Shown: positions 38,182 to 54,957, counted from the first letter of the stretch. The stretch is DNA of 64,000 nt from Tunturibacter gelidoferens (GCF_040358255.1 NZ_CP132938.1:4712001-4776000), one strand, 5' to 3'. The notes: generated by a model not told the origin, from the letters alone. Program-made: numbers and translations.

Positions 38182-38832
38182 TCATTTCACCTGGACATCA
38201 AAAAGGGTTATTAGCAGGGCAGCTTGGTCTGAGCTGATGGTGAGACCGCTCATGGTGGCTGGTGTCCCCCGAAGGCCGTCGAGCCGGCAGCCGCGAATAT
38301 CCGCACCAATGAGCTTCACGTGTGACAGGTCCGCGCGGCTGAGGTCGCAGTCGCGAAAGATGGTGCCGGACAGATCGGCGCTGTAGAAGTCTGCATCGGT
38401 CAGGTTGCAGTTCTCGAAGACGCAGTGTTGAAGGCGCGCCATTCGCAGGAGAGCGAAGTCCAGCTTGCACTCTTTGAAGAGGACGCTCTTCAGTTGGGCA
38501 TCGGTGAAGATAGCGCCGGTAAGTCTCGTTGAGATGAACTCCACGCGCTCGATGGAGCTTGCCTTCAGGTCACCGTTCGCCAGGTCGGAGCTTTCGATGC
38601 GGGAGTCGTGCAAGTGCAGCCCGTGTGCTTTTGGATCAGCCAGCGAGACGGAGTTTAGAAGACAGCGATCGATTCTCGCGGGTTGTCCGCGCGGACTTAG
38701 AAGCGGAGGCAAAGCCATGTCTGACCCTGTGGCGTCGCTTACCTGCCCAGATTCGAACTGCTCGGTAAAAGTCTCCGTGAGTAGATCAAACTCTATCTGC
38801 GGGGCGATGCGGCCCTTGGTCTTCGTCGCCAT
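38182..38832 (-). CDS. Pentapeptide-repeat protein
   Basis: A 216-residue protein whose residues about 70-190 carry pentapeptide repeats of the A(D/N)LXX type (for example SDLANGDLKA, CNLTDADFYSADLSG, CDLSRADLSHVKLIGADIRG), which fold into a right-handed beta-helix. The N- and C-termini are not repeated. Role is unknown; such proteins can act as scaffolds or DNA mimics. It ends before the haloperoxidase gene on the same strand. Confidence 0.88.
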   Translation of the reverse strand: MATKTKGRIAPQIEFDLLTETFTEQFESGQVSDATGSDMALPPLLSPRGQPARIDRCLLNSVSLADPKAHGLHLHDSRIESSDLANGDLKASSIERVEFISTRLTGAIFTDAQLKSVLFKECKLDFALLRMARLQHCVFENCNLTDADFYSADLSGTIFRDCDLSRADLSHVKLIGADIRGCRLDGLRGTPATMSGLTISSDQAALLITLFDVQVK

Positions 38833-38847
38833 GCTTCCAGAATATCC

Positions 38848-40251
38848 TCACTGATTGGAGATGGTGGCGATGGACCCGTCCAGCTTGGTGAGATGCACCG
38901 TTAGTTTTTCGTTGTAGACGCGAATCTTGTCCTGCAGGAAGCTGATGGCGAAGGCCTCTCCGAGGCGGAGCGAATCGTCGCTGTCGCTGCGCCAGTGGAT
39001 GCCTGCGTGAATGCCGTGGCCGAAGGTGATGTTGTGCGCGAGTTTGTTGAGCTCGCCGTTGATGGTGAGACTACCTGCGTCAGGGCCTGTGTAGGGGTTG
39101 AGCGAAAGACCGTCTGGTGCAGGCACCTGTGGGTTGGGGACGACGAAGTTTCCATCGTAGAAGAACTTGAGAACGGTGATACAAGCCCCGGCGACAGTGC
39201 CGTGACCGGTGGGGTAGGCGGGGTGAGCGGGCGATCCCTCAGGAAAGGCTTGCGAGAGAAACCAGCTGTTGTTAGCTTCATAGCTGGCTTTCAGCGCCTG
39301 CGAGTTGAGGAAGTTATTGTTCAGTCTGGCCTGAAGGCTGCCCAACTGGTTCGTCCTGGTGAGGTAGGCGATGCCGCCGCTGGACTCAGGCCGTGGACGC
39401 AGGTGAACGAACCACTTTTGATACCAGACCGTGTCGAGAACGCGGGCTGCAACTTCGCCGATGGTTGCAGAGATGTCGGGGCCACCTAGTGTGTCGAATC
39501 CATTTTGAGTGCGGGAGGTTGCGTAGGGATTGCCTGGATTGAGGGGTACGCCGAGGGTGTTCATGACGAGAAACGCGACGAAGTATGCCTGAAAGAGCAC
39601 GTCGACGTGGGTCCACGCGGCGAGTCCACGGCCGTTTTGCAGGAAGCGAACGTTGGGGTCCGCTTGATTGGTGAGGCCTGTATTGATCCCGTTCTGGACT
39701 TGCAGGAATGAATCGGGATCCAGCATGTAGTTGAGACCGGCCTGATAGGTTATGTACTGATTGGTGAGGGGCAAGGGTCCGAAGAAGCTGGGTGTGATGA
39801 TCAGCTGCGAGATATAGGGCCCAAGTGTCTCGCCTGGGTAGGAGCCGCGGAAGAGCAGATTGGGTGTGACCTGACCGGAATGCGTTCGCGGCCCGGCGTA
39901 GCTGGGCATGCTGGTCAGCTCGGCGCAGGCCGCGGCGGCTACGGGGCTGGTTTGGTAATCGGTGAAGGCTGTGTCGCGCAGCAGCGAGCACCAGTAGAGC
40001 TCGGTGAGCTCGGTACCCCAGGCGGGGCTGGAGAAGGCTGGCGGCGCTGGAACGATGACTTCGGTCTCCTGGTTGTGAGGAGAGGGTGAACTGCCGAATT
40101 GATGCGAGTCGGTTCCTTCGAGCGTGAAGGCTAACCCACCCTGTGGCCCATTCAGGGTGCGGGTTCCTCCGATGATGATGTTCTCGAAGTCCGATGGTTT
40201 GCCGCTGGCCAGAGCGGTCGTGAAGGTTCGATAAGCGGCGGGGTTTACCAA
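38848..40251 (-). CDS. Vanadium-dependent haloperoxidase-like enzyme lacking its own start region
   Basis: The body from 40251 (a TTG) is 467 residues, and the same frame stays open with family-like sequence (TASGFGIPSNPRVQASFAI, TNGDQQRYSDGS) back to about 40449, but no ATG, GTG or Tat signal precedes it before a stop near 40482. The vanadate-site sequences are intact: WYQKWFVHLRPRPE (Lys and Arg), AYPTGHGTVAGAC (SGH-like), and GIHWRSD (catalytic His, Arg). It would be a halide oxidase or phosphatase if secreted. The missing N-terminus is found in the opposite orientation next door. Confidence 0.7.
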   Translation of the reverse strand: MVNPAAYRTFTTALASGKPSDFENIIIGGTRTLNGPQGGLAFTLEGTDSHQFGSSPSPHNQETEVIVPAPPAFSSPAWGTELTELYWCSLLRDTAFTDYQTSPVAAAACAELTSMPSYAGPRTHSGQVTPNLLFRGSYPGETLGPYISQLIITPSFFGPLPLTNQYITYQAGLNYMLDPDSFLQVQNGINTGLTNQADPNVRFLQNGRGLAAWTHVDVLFQAYFVAFLVMNTLGVPLNPGNPYATSRTQNGFDTLGGPDISATIGEVAARVLDTVWYQKWFVHLRPRPESSGGIAYLTRTNQLGSLQARLNNNFLNSQALKASYEANNSWFLSQAFPEGSPAHPAYPTGHGTVAGACITVLKFFYDGNFVVPNPQVPAPDGLSLNPYTGPDAGSLTINGELNKLAHNITFGHGIHAGIHWRSDSDDSLRLGEAFAISFLQDKIRVYNEKLTVHLTKLDGSIATISNQ

Positions 40252-40449
40252 GCCGATCGAATCCTGAAGGACGACTTTGGTGTAGGTGGCCGAACCGTCG
40301 GAATAACGCTGCTGATCTCCGTTAGTTTGATGGGAAGGAATTGGAACAAGAGCCTGAGCGATCGCCGCGTTGAGACGGATCGCAAACGATGCCTGGACTC
40401 GCGGATTGCTTGGTATGCCGAAGCCGCTCGCGGTAGTCTGAACCGTCGC

Positions 40450-40575
40450 ATGCTTGACATAACTAGTATCCCGCCTTCCTTACAGGATCTCGTGTCCTCG
40501 CATGCCAACCCTCAACCCAACCTCAACCAACATAACCGCCGCAAGTTCCTGAGTCAGATCGGGGGAACGTTGTAG
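40450..40575 (+). pseudogene. Inverted Tat-signal fragment, apparent 5' end of the haloperoxidase
   Basis: On the plus strand an ATG at 40450 opens 41 codons ending NRRKFLSQIGGTL and a stop. RRKFL is a twin-arginine signal and the sequence matches the starts of this haloperoxidase family. If 40450-40572 is flipped, its last codon joins directly, in frame, to GCG at 40449-40447 of the haloperoxidase frame, giving one 574-codon gene. The hydrophobic part of the signal is missing, so the flip alone does not restore a working signal. Confidence 0.5.
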
Positions 40576-40700
40576 CACCGGCCTGGGCAAGGCACAATCG
40601 AAAAGTCAGAGTTGCACCAAAAAATGGCGCTTCGCAGTCAGGACAGCCGGGCTGAATTAATGTTGTGAGCTACGGGGCGAGCCCTCTTTGAAGCCTCTGA

Positions 40701-40888
40701 TTACGGATGTTCGGCGGCGGCTTTCAAGTTGGCGAGCCCCTTGTCGAAGTCGGGGCCGATCACTTTGTCCATTGAGGTAAAGACGCTCATCAGCTTGCCG
40801 GGGAAGAAGTTCATCGGGCCGTTCATGATCCAGTTGACGCGGGTGTCGGAGCCTTGCGGTTCGAGCACGAAGCTTGTTTTTCGCTTAC
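40701..40888 (-). pseudogene. C-terminal fragment of a second SRPBCC protein
   Basis: A minus-strand frame reads SFVLEPQGSDTRVNWIMNGP and later MDKVIGPDFDKGLANLKAAAEHP before a stop at 40703-40701. This is the last 60 residues of a polyketide-cyclase/SRPBCC protein. Its beginning is absent: homology stops at about 40888, immediately next to the end of the AHSA1 gene, so a deletion probably fused the two regions. Confidence 0.55.
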
Positions 40889-40912
40889 GTTTGGTTCCGC
40901 ACAGCAGGCACG

Positions 40913-41377
40913 CTAGATCATTGCTTCGAGGCGCACGTAGCTTGCTTCCATACCGTGTTCCATGCCTGTCGCCAGCATCGTTGCTCGCGTTTTCTCATCG
41001 GGTAGCGTCATCCGGATCGTCATCAAGGTTCCTTCGCCGTCCTGATCGAAGGTGGTTTCAACGTGGTTGTCGGGCGTGGGATCCGGCAGGTGCATCCGTT
41101 CGACGTGCACGATTCTGTTGAAAGGGTTCAGCTCAAGGTACTCACCCGTTATGTGGAATCCGGCGCCTTTGCCGTTGGTCCACTCGTAGCGGAACTTCCC
41201 TCCGGGCTTCGCGTCGTTGATGCAGACAGGCATGCTCCAGCCTTCAGGGCCGAGCAGCCACTTTTGTAACAACTTCGGATCGGTGTGCGCGCGATACAGC
41301 GCTTCCGGCGGCGCATCAAAGCGCCTCGTCACAATCACATGGGTATCGCCTTCCGTCTTCAACGTCATCTTGCTCAT
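40913..41377 (-). CDS. SRPBCC (AHSA1-like) protein
   Basis: A 154-residue helix-grip protein: TRRFDAPPEALYRAHTDPKLLQKWL at the start and GEGTLMTIRMTLPDEKTRATML near the end are typical of Aha1-type SRPBCC proteins. It overlaps the ArsR gene by four bases (ATGA), so the two are one operon. In this arrangement the SRPBCC protein is usually the enzyme or binding protein controlled by its ArsR partner; ligand unknown. Confidence 0.88.
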   Translation of the reverse strand: MSKMTLKTEGDTHVIVTRRFDAPPEALYRAHTDPKLLQKWLLGPEGWSMPVCINDAKPGGKFRYEWTNGKGAGFHITGEYLELNPFNRIVHVERMHLPDPTPDNHVETTFDQDGEGTLMTIRMTLPDEKTRATMLATGMEHGMEASYVRLEAMI

Positions 41378-41712
41378 CGCATCTCTCCTCTCTTCTTTGT
41401 GTCGATAGCGGCCAGAACTCCGTCCAGCCGGTCGTAGTTCTTCTCAAGCGCAGTGCGGAGCATTCCAAGCCATTGATTCATCGCTTCGATTCCCTCCTTC
41501 GCGAGACGACGGGGGCGCTTTGTGCCTTCCACCCGTCGCATGATCAGCCCAGCATCTTCGAGCACTTTGAGATGTTGCGAGATCGCCGGTTGCGACATCT
41601 CGAAGGGACGTGCCAGTTCATTGACCGTGGCCTCGCCCAGTGAGAGCCGCGCCAGAATCGCCCGGCGAGTTGGGTCAGCTAAGGCCGAGAACTTTGTATC
41701 GAGGCCATTCAT
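41374..41712 (-). CDS. ArsR-family winged-helix repressor
   Basis: A 112-residue transcription factor: DPTRRAILARLSLGEATVNELARPFEMSQPAISQHLKVLEDAGL contains the wHTH with recognition helix SQPAISQHL. No cysteine metal site (CxC) is present, as expected for the non-metal members that accompany SRPBCC genes. It likely represses its own operon through the palindrome just upstream. Confidence 0.93.
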   Translation of the reverse strand: MNGLDTKFSALADPTRRAILARLSLGEATVNELARPFEMSQPAISQHLKVLEDAGLIMRRVEGTKRPRRLAKEGIEAMNQWLGMLRTALEKNYDRLDGVLAAIDTKKRGEMR

Positions 41713-41717
41713 AGGTT

Positions 41718-41742
41718 ATAACTTATATAAGTAATAACTTAT
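41718..41742 (-). promoter_or_regulatory. Probable ArsR operator
   Basis: A perfect 12-bp palindrome ACTTATATAAGT (41721-41732) is embedded between two direct copies of ATAACTTAT (41718-41726 and 41734-41742), 9 to 30 bases ahead of the ArsR start codon. The position fits autorepression. Confidence 0.55.
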
Positions 41743-41811
41743 TGTCAAGATTTAAGTTTCATCATATGCGGAGAGTCGCTATTGACGGGTGGCTCCGGCT
41801 GTTTTCCATCT

Positions 41812-41896
41812 CACCCTTTGGAGAGTGCGCGAAGGATGGGGCACCCGATTATTTCTGGTTGGTTGAAATTGATGAAACCAAGGTGGGCTACCCGCC
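41812..41896. repeat. Dispersed repeat, copy 1 (GGATGGGGCACCC family)
   Basis: A non-coding element beginning CACCCTT, containing GTGCGCGAAGGATGGGGCA, CTGGTTGGTTGAAAT and AGGTGGGC(T)ACCCG. Copy 2 at 44515-44598 has the same blocks in the same order and orientation with about 80 percent identity by eye. I recognise it as a common intergenic repeat of this order; this is memory, not a search. Confidence 0.65.
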
Positions 41897-42008
41897 GTCG
41901 AAGTTTTGTGCGATGACCTGCTCGCGCGAATGGACGTAGGCAGCGAAGAGGTCAATGCACCACCAGCAAGCTTTTTCCAACATCGTGATTGAAAGCTCAG
42001 GAGGATTT

Positions 42009-43040
42009 ATGGCAACAGCCGTCGCAGCAGCAACGATGAAGGTGGCTCAAGTTTCCGCGGCCGGCGGAGATTTTCAGATTGTGGAGCGTGCGATTCCTAA
42101 CCCAGATGCGGGGCATATAAGGATCAAGGTGCTGGCCTGCGGGGTTTGTCACAGTGATGCGATGACGAAAGAAGGTGCGTGGCCGGGCATTCAGTATCCG
42201 CGGGCTCCTGGACATGAGGTGGCAGGCGTTGTCGATGAGGTGGGTGCGGGGGTATCGACGTGGAAGAAGGGGCAGCGCGTCGGTGTCGGCTGGCATGGCG
42301 GCCATGACAACACGTGTCTCTCGTGTCGGCGTGGTGATTTTGGCAACTGCTCGAATATGAAGATTCCGGGCATCAGCTATGACGGCGGGTACCAGGAATA
42401 CATGGTGGCTCCGGTGGAGGCATTGGTGGCGATACCGGATAGTCTGGGTGACGTTGAAGCGGCGCCTCTGCTCTGCGCGGGGATTACTACCTTCAACGCG
42501 CTGCGGCACAGCGGTGCACTGCCCAGCGACCTCGTTGCGGTTCAGGGTATCGGCGGTCTCGGTCACCTTGGAATTCAGTTTGCGAGCAAGTTTGGTTATA
42601 ACGTTGCGGCGATCGGGCGTGGACCGGAGAACGCGGCGCTTGCGAAGAAGCTTGGAGCGAATGTGTACATCGACAGCAAAGCGACGAACGCTGCCGAGGA
42701 GTTACAAAAGCTGGGCGGGGCAAAGGTGATTTTGGCGACCGCTCCGAGTTCGAAGGCGATGTCTGAGTTGATCAATGGGCTGGGGCCGAACGGCAAGCTT
42801 ATGGTGATTGGTGCCAGCTTCGATCCCATTGAGGTCACGCCAATACAGCTCATCACTTCTAGCCGAACGATTCAAGGGTGGGCTTCGGGAACACCAACTG
42901 ACTCCGAGGACACACTGCGCTTCGCAGAGCTGACCGGCGTGCGGCCCATGATTGAAACCTATCCGCTCGAAAAAGCAGCCGAGGCTTATGCGCGGATGAT
43001 GAGCGGGAATGCACAGTTTCGCGTGGTGCTGACGATGTAG
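42009..43040 (+). CDS. Zinc-dependent alcohol dehydrogenase (MDR family)
   Basis: About 343 residues from ATG 42009 (AGGAGG just upstream). The catalytic-zinc region GVCHSDAM and GHEVAGVVDEVG are present; the structural-zinc lobe is reduced to a partial cysteine set (CLSCRRGDFGNC). The Rossmann motif is GIGGLGHLGIQFA. The end, HFRVVLTM-like QFRVVLTM, is typical. It oxidises alcohols or reduces aldehydes with NAD(P)(H). Confidence 0.9.
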   Translation: MATAVAAATMKVAQVSAAGGDFQIVERAIPNPDAGHIRIKVLACGVCHSDAMTKEGAWPGIQYPRAPGHEVAGVVDEVGAGVSTWKKGQRVGVGWHGGHDNTCLSCRRGDFGNCSNMKIPGISYDGGYQEYMVAPVEALVAIPDSLGDVEAAPLLCAGITTFNALRHSGALPSDLVAVQGIGGLGHLGIQFASKFGYNVAAIGRGPENAALAKKLGANVYIDSKATNAAEELQKLGGAKVILATAPSSKAMSELINGLGPNGKLMVIGASFDPIEVTPIQLITSSRTIQGWASGTPTDSEDTLRFAELTGVRPMIETYPLEKAAEAYARMMSGNAQFRVVLTM

Positions 43041-43130
43041 CGTGACCGAGGTCCTGAATTCATCCATTGACCTGGGGCTAATTCGGGTCTAGTGTAGACG
43101 TGCCTTAGAAGAGGAATTTAGGAGGCGTTC

Positions 43131-43709
43131 ATGCGTCGATCCCTTTGTCTTCTGTGTCTACTGGTTTTTGGCGGTTGCCTTGCGGCTCAGGCCGATCCAC
43201 TCGTGACGGTTACCGTCAACTTCGTCTACCACAACTTCGACGACACGGGCTCGACCACCTTCTCGTTCGATCCGGACAAGGTGTTCTTCTATCTCCACCC
43301 AAATTACCAGTTTGATTTCTTGTATCCCCTCATTCAGTCGCCCGAGTTTCCGAGCCCGAGCAGCTTCGACACAGTGGATTTCTTTGGCGGCTCGCTCGCG
43401 TTCACCAACTTTGGACCAAATTTCATCTACGATTTCGAAATCGACGGTACCTGCCAGGACATCCCCCCTCTCGCCGGCACCGGGGCGGTGCCTACCTTCG
43501 TAACAACGACCTGCTATGGCAGCGGCGTTCGCGATTCTATCGGCGGGGACCAGACAGAGGTGGTCGAGGAGATTACCTCGCTGGACTTCGTGGTGACGGG
43601 AGGTGAGGCCACACCTGAGCCGTCGAGCCTTGTCCTGCTCGGTACCGGCCTTGCCGGTCTCTTGCAAATTGGCTTCAGCCGCATGCGAGCTGCCCGAAGA
43701 GCTTCCTAG
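43131..43709 (+). CDS. PEP-CTERM sorting-domain secreted protein
   Basis: A 192-residue protein with a signal peptide (core LCLLCLLVFGGCLAAQA) and a C-terminal exosortase signal TPEPSSLVLLGTGLAGLLQ followed by basic SRMRAARR. AGGAGG precedes the ATG. The middle has acidic beta-strand repeats (FNDTGSTTF-like) and paired cysteines near 120-140. Role unknown. Confidence 0.85.
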   Translation: MRRSLCLLCLLVFGGCLAAQADPLVTVTVNFVYHNFDDTGSTTFSFDPDKVFFYLHPNYQFDFLYPLIQSPEFPSPSSFDTVDFFGGSLAFTNFGPNFIYDFEIDGTCQDIPPLAGTGAVPTFVTTTCYGSGVRDSIGGDQTEVVEEITSLDFVVTGGEATPEPSSLVLLGTGLAGLLQIGFSRMRAARRAS

Positions 43710-43835
43710 CGGCGGCGGCTCCTGCGGACTGCGCTAACACTCGCGACGGGTGGCTCGCGAATCATTTGGTACGCGCAGTTGGGCTGGCGAACATTTAGGT
43801 TCTGCCAAGAGAAGCGGTGCTAGCGTGGCGTGAAT

Positions 43836-43889
43836 GCCCACATCTCACAATCGAGATGTAGAGCCAGATATAGACTTTCGGATGTGGGC
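43836..43889 (+). promoter_or_regulatory. Alternative hairpins ahead of the DUF417 gene
   Basis: GCCCACATC (43836-43844) can pair with GATGTGGGC (43881-43889), while CATCTC (43841-43846), which shares bases with the first arm, can instead pair with GAGATG (43853-43858). The two structures are mutually exclusive, as in an attenuator. Function is inferred. Confidence 0.3.
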
Positions 43890-43928
43890 CATCTGCTCGA
43901 TGATGACCTTACATGAAGGAGTCTTTTT

Positions 43929-44465
43929 ATGGCTGAAACCACACCGACTGGGGCATGGGGCGATAACGAAATACAGGCGAAGAGTGTGCTAACAAAGATC
44001 GCGGCGTTTGTCGCAAATCGAAATATCCCTTTCCTTATTTGCAGTGTTGGAATGATCGTGATGTTGCTGTGGGCGGGGAAATTCAAGATGACAGCACCGG
44101 GAGCGGAGGGCATCATCCCGCTTGTCAGTAACAGCCCATTGACCAGTTGGCAGTTCAAGCACTTTGGACCATATATTTTGGGGGATATGATCGGGCTCAC
44201 GGAATGGACTGCAGCAATCCTGCTGATCATTGGCTACTTCAAACCTAAAGCAGGCATTCTGGGCGGGATCATTCTAGTCGGCATGTTCTTCACCACGAGC
44301 ACCATGTTGATCACGACGCCGGATGACACCGTCGTGGTTCACGGCATCCATTACATGAACAACACCGGCCTGTTTCTCTTCAAGGACATTATCGCTTTCG
44401 GAGTTGCGTTCTATCTGATCAGCTACTATGGCCGAAAAGCGATCATGGCTGAGAATCAGAGATGA
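43929..44465 (+). CDS. DUF417 (YkgB-like) membrane protein
   Basis: A 178-residue protein with four membrane helices and the family motifs VLWAGKFKMTAPGAEGI near residue 50 (here MLLWAGKFKMTAPGAEGI) and GGIILVGMFFTTSTMLITTPD. An AGGAG site precedes the ATG. Family members are stress-induced inner-membrane proteins of unknown function. Confidence 0.85.
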   Translation: MAETTPTGAWGDNEIQAKSVLTKIAAFVANRNIPFLICSVGMIVMLLWAGKFKMTAPGAEGIIPLVSNSPLTSWQFKHFGPYILGDMIGLTEWTAAILLIIGYFKPKAGILGGIILVGMFFTTSTMLITTPDDTVVVHGIHYMNNTGLFLFKDIIAFGVAFYLISYYGRKAIMAENQR

Positions 44466-44514
44466 TGGTCTGCGGGGGAATTCATGACCTTGGAGTCCTG
44501 AATGACTGCACTCC

Positions 44515-44598
44515 CACCCTTCGCAAGTGCGCGAAGGATGGGGCACCCGATCATTTGTGGTTGGTTGAAATGAGTAAGAGCAAGGGTGGGCCACCCGG
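44515..44598. repeat. Dispersed repeat, copy 2 (GGATGGGGCACCC family)
   Basis: Shares the blocks CACCCTT, GTGCGCGAAGGATGGGGCA, TTGGTTGGTTGAAAT and GGGTGGGCCACCCGG with copy 1. Non-coding; it lies next to the orphan gene that follows. Confidence 0.65.
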
Positions 44599-44640
44599 CC
44601 ACCCACCAGAATTCTAGACCGAAACAGCGCTCTCGTCCGG

Positions 44641-45954
44641 TTAGCGCCACTGGGAAGCTTCGCCTTCGAGCAGTAAATATCCATATTCGCCTTCGTGTTC
44701 GCGGCCCAAGCCGCGCAAGTATTCACATTGGGCAATTAAGGATTCCGGAGTCAATAACTCCATATGCAATTTCGCAATATCGCTAGGAGGGAAATGACAG
44801 TAGAATCCATTCTTTTTCACCATCAAAGCGGCATAGTTATCACTGTCTTGTAGAGCGTCATTCATTTGCTTCTCTATGAGCCAACCTTCCTTTTGAAAAC
44901 CTACAAATACTAGTTCTAAATTTACATAGCATGTATAAGATTTCAGTCCGATTGCGAGTTCGACACAGGTTCTCTCACTAAAAGGAAAGATAGAAAATGG
45001 CGCTACGTTCGGCGAGAAGGTGGCAACTTGCATGCTATCTATCTCTGACGTGAGTTCCTCTTTCCAGTTTGAGGTCTTTTCGATCCGAGTGGCCTTCAAA
45101 TGGGACAACGCGGCTGTCATATCTTCAATTTTCGATATGTCAAAACATTCGACGTAGCAGTAAGGGGAAATGAGCGCCCCACTTGTCCCTTGTTGTTCCG
45201 CTTGTTGTAAGAGCTCCTCTAACTTAGATAAATAATTTTGGGGCGTGAGTGGCAGCGTCTTAACAGATACAAATTTTTCATCTAATTTTCCATAACCATT
45301 CAACACTTCTATGGCAGCACCCAATCGCTGCTTTTGTTTAATCTTTCTACTATCTTTCGTCTTGCCTGCCTTAACCTCTACGACCTCAACTGACCCATCC
45401 TCACGAACGACGGTCACATCGCCTAGCGCCAAACAGTTAGTGATGCAGTTAAGAATAGGAAAAGAGCCTCTCGTAAAAAACTCGCTGCTCCAATAGTCCA
45501 TCTCCGCGATCAGGCCTTCTGACAAGATCACTTGATTGACTGGATTTTGCGACAAGACCCTCGGGACTGATCTGTCATATCCGAATGCTCGCCAAGCAAT
45601 CCCATCCCCGATTATCCTCAGAGTATTCGCAGTCATCCTATGCATAAAGATTTGTGAGTCAATAAATTCCCGCTCTCGCTCGGTGACGGGCGTCTGAGCT
45701 TTGTAATGCTTTATGCTTTTCTCCTGCACGGCGGCGTCGTGAAGTATATGCATTTGGAGTTGCGCCATCGCAGTGGGATTATGTTGTCTCTTTCGGCTTG
45801 TGATCAGGTAATCCTCGAGAATGTCGGGGTAATCTCCGTTTGCCAGTCTCGCGGAACCATGTGCCGCCGGATTTAGCGCTGCACCTTGTTGTAATCTCCA
45901 TGAAAATGCACGCTTGTATTTGTTTGCGACCTTTCCTGCTCTCTCGGTGCTCAT
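44641..45954 (-). CDS. Orphan protein with PD-(D/E)XK-like nuclease motif
   Basis: A 437-residue protein from ATG 45954 (an upstream in-frame TTG is less likely; AAAAGGG precedes the ATG). It has no family I recognise. At 179-195 it reads GDVTVVREDGSVEVVEVKAGK: an Asp (179), then the E-V-K triplet (193-195), followed by KIKQKQRL with Gln 207 and 209, the order D...ExK...Q seen in PD-(D/E)XK nucleases. A second half (250-430) is rich in hydrophobic patches and cysteines. GC is well below the surroundings, suggesting transfer. Possible defence or DNA-processing role is inference only. Confidence 0.6.
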   Translation of the reverse strand: MSTERAGKVANKYKRAFSWRLQQGAALNPAAHGSARLANGDYPDILEDYLITSRKRQHNPTAMAQLQMHILHDAAVQEKSIKHYKAQTPVTEREREFIDSQIFMHRMTANTLRIIGDGIAWRAFGYDRSVPRVLSQNPVNQVILSEGLIAEMDYWSSEFFTRGSFPILNCITNCLALGDVTVVREDGSVEVVEVKAGKTKDSRKIKQKQRLGAAIEVLNGYGKLDEKFVSVKTLPLTPQNYLSKLEELLQQAEQQGTSGALISPYCYVECFDISKIEDMTAALSHLKATRIEKTSNWKEELTSEIDSMQVATFSPNVAPFSIFPFSERTCVELAIGLKSYTCYVNLELVFVGFQKEGWLIEKQMNDALQDSDNYAALMVKKNGFYCHFPPSDIAKLHMELLTPESLIAQCEYLRGLGREHEGEYGYLLLEGEASQWR

Positions 45955-46013
45955 TTCGCCCTTTTCTGATGACAGACTAGACTTACGCAGTTGACGGTCT
46001 CTAGTCAAAACAA

Positions 46014-46039
46014 AACGGCAGGGCCGAAGCCCTGCCGTT
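46014..46039 (-). terminator. rpoC terminator
   Basis: AACGGCAGGGC / GCCCTGCCGTT is a perfect 11-bp stem with a CGAA loop, followed on the minus strand by TTTGTTTT. It ends the rpoBC transcript. Confidence 0.85.
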
Positions 46040-46079
46040 GTTTTATTGTTACGCGAAGCGTCGAGAACAGTACGAAGTA

Positions 46080-50270
<4,191 letters not shown>

Positions 50271-50469
50271 ATTTGGCGTCTCCGTGTGCAGTGTCTGGCG
50301 TTTTTTGCGCCTTGCTGCTGGTTACTGCTGCTTTACTTCTGCTGGGCGGTGGGTGGTTAGGTCCGTCGCCTGCTTCTCTTTGTTTGCTCTTCCCCTTTGG
50401 CCGGCCCTTCGTGAATGTTGAGCGTGAGCCTCATTCAGAAGGACCGTGCCTGGGGTGGAGCGGTATCGA

Positions 50470-54957
<4,488 letters not shown>

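Noticed and set aside
40245-40508. An 87-codon frame over the start of the haloperoxidase
   Set aside because: Its frame does not join the haloperoxidase body and the sequence has no family signature.
41889-41984. A 31-codon minus-strand frame (MLEKACWWCIDLFAAY then HSREQVIAQNF)
   Set aside because: It looks protein-like and might be a gene tail, but it lies partly in the dispersed repeat and is too short to support without homology.
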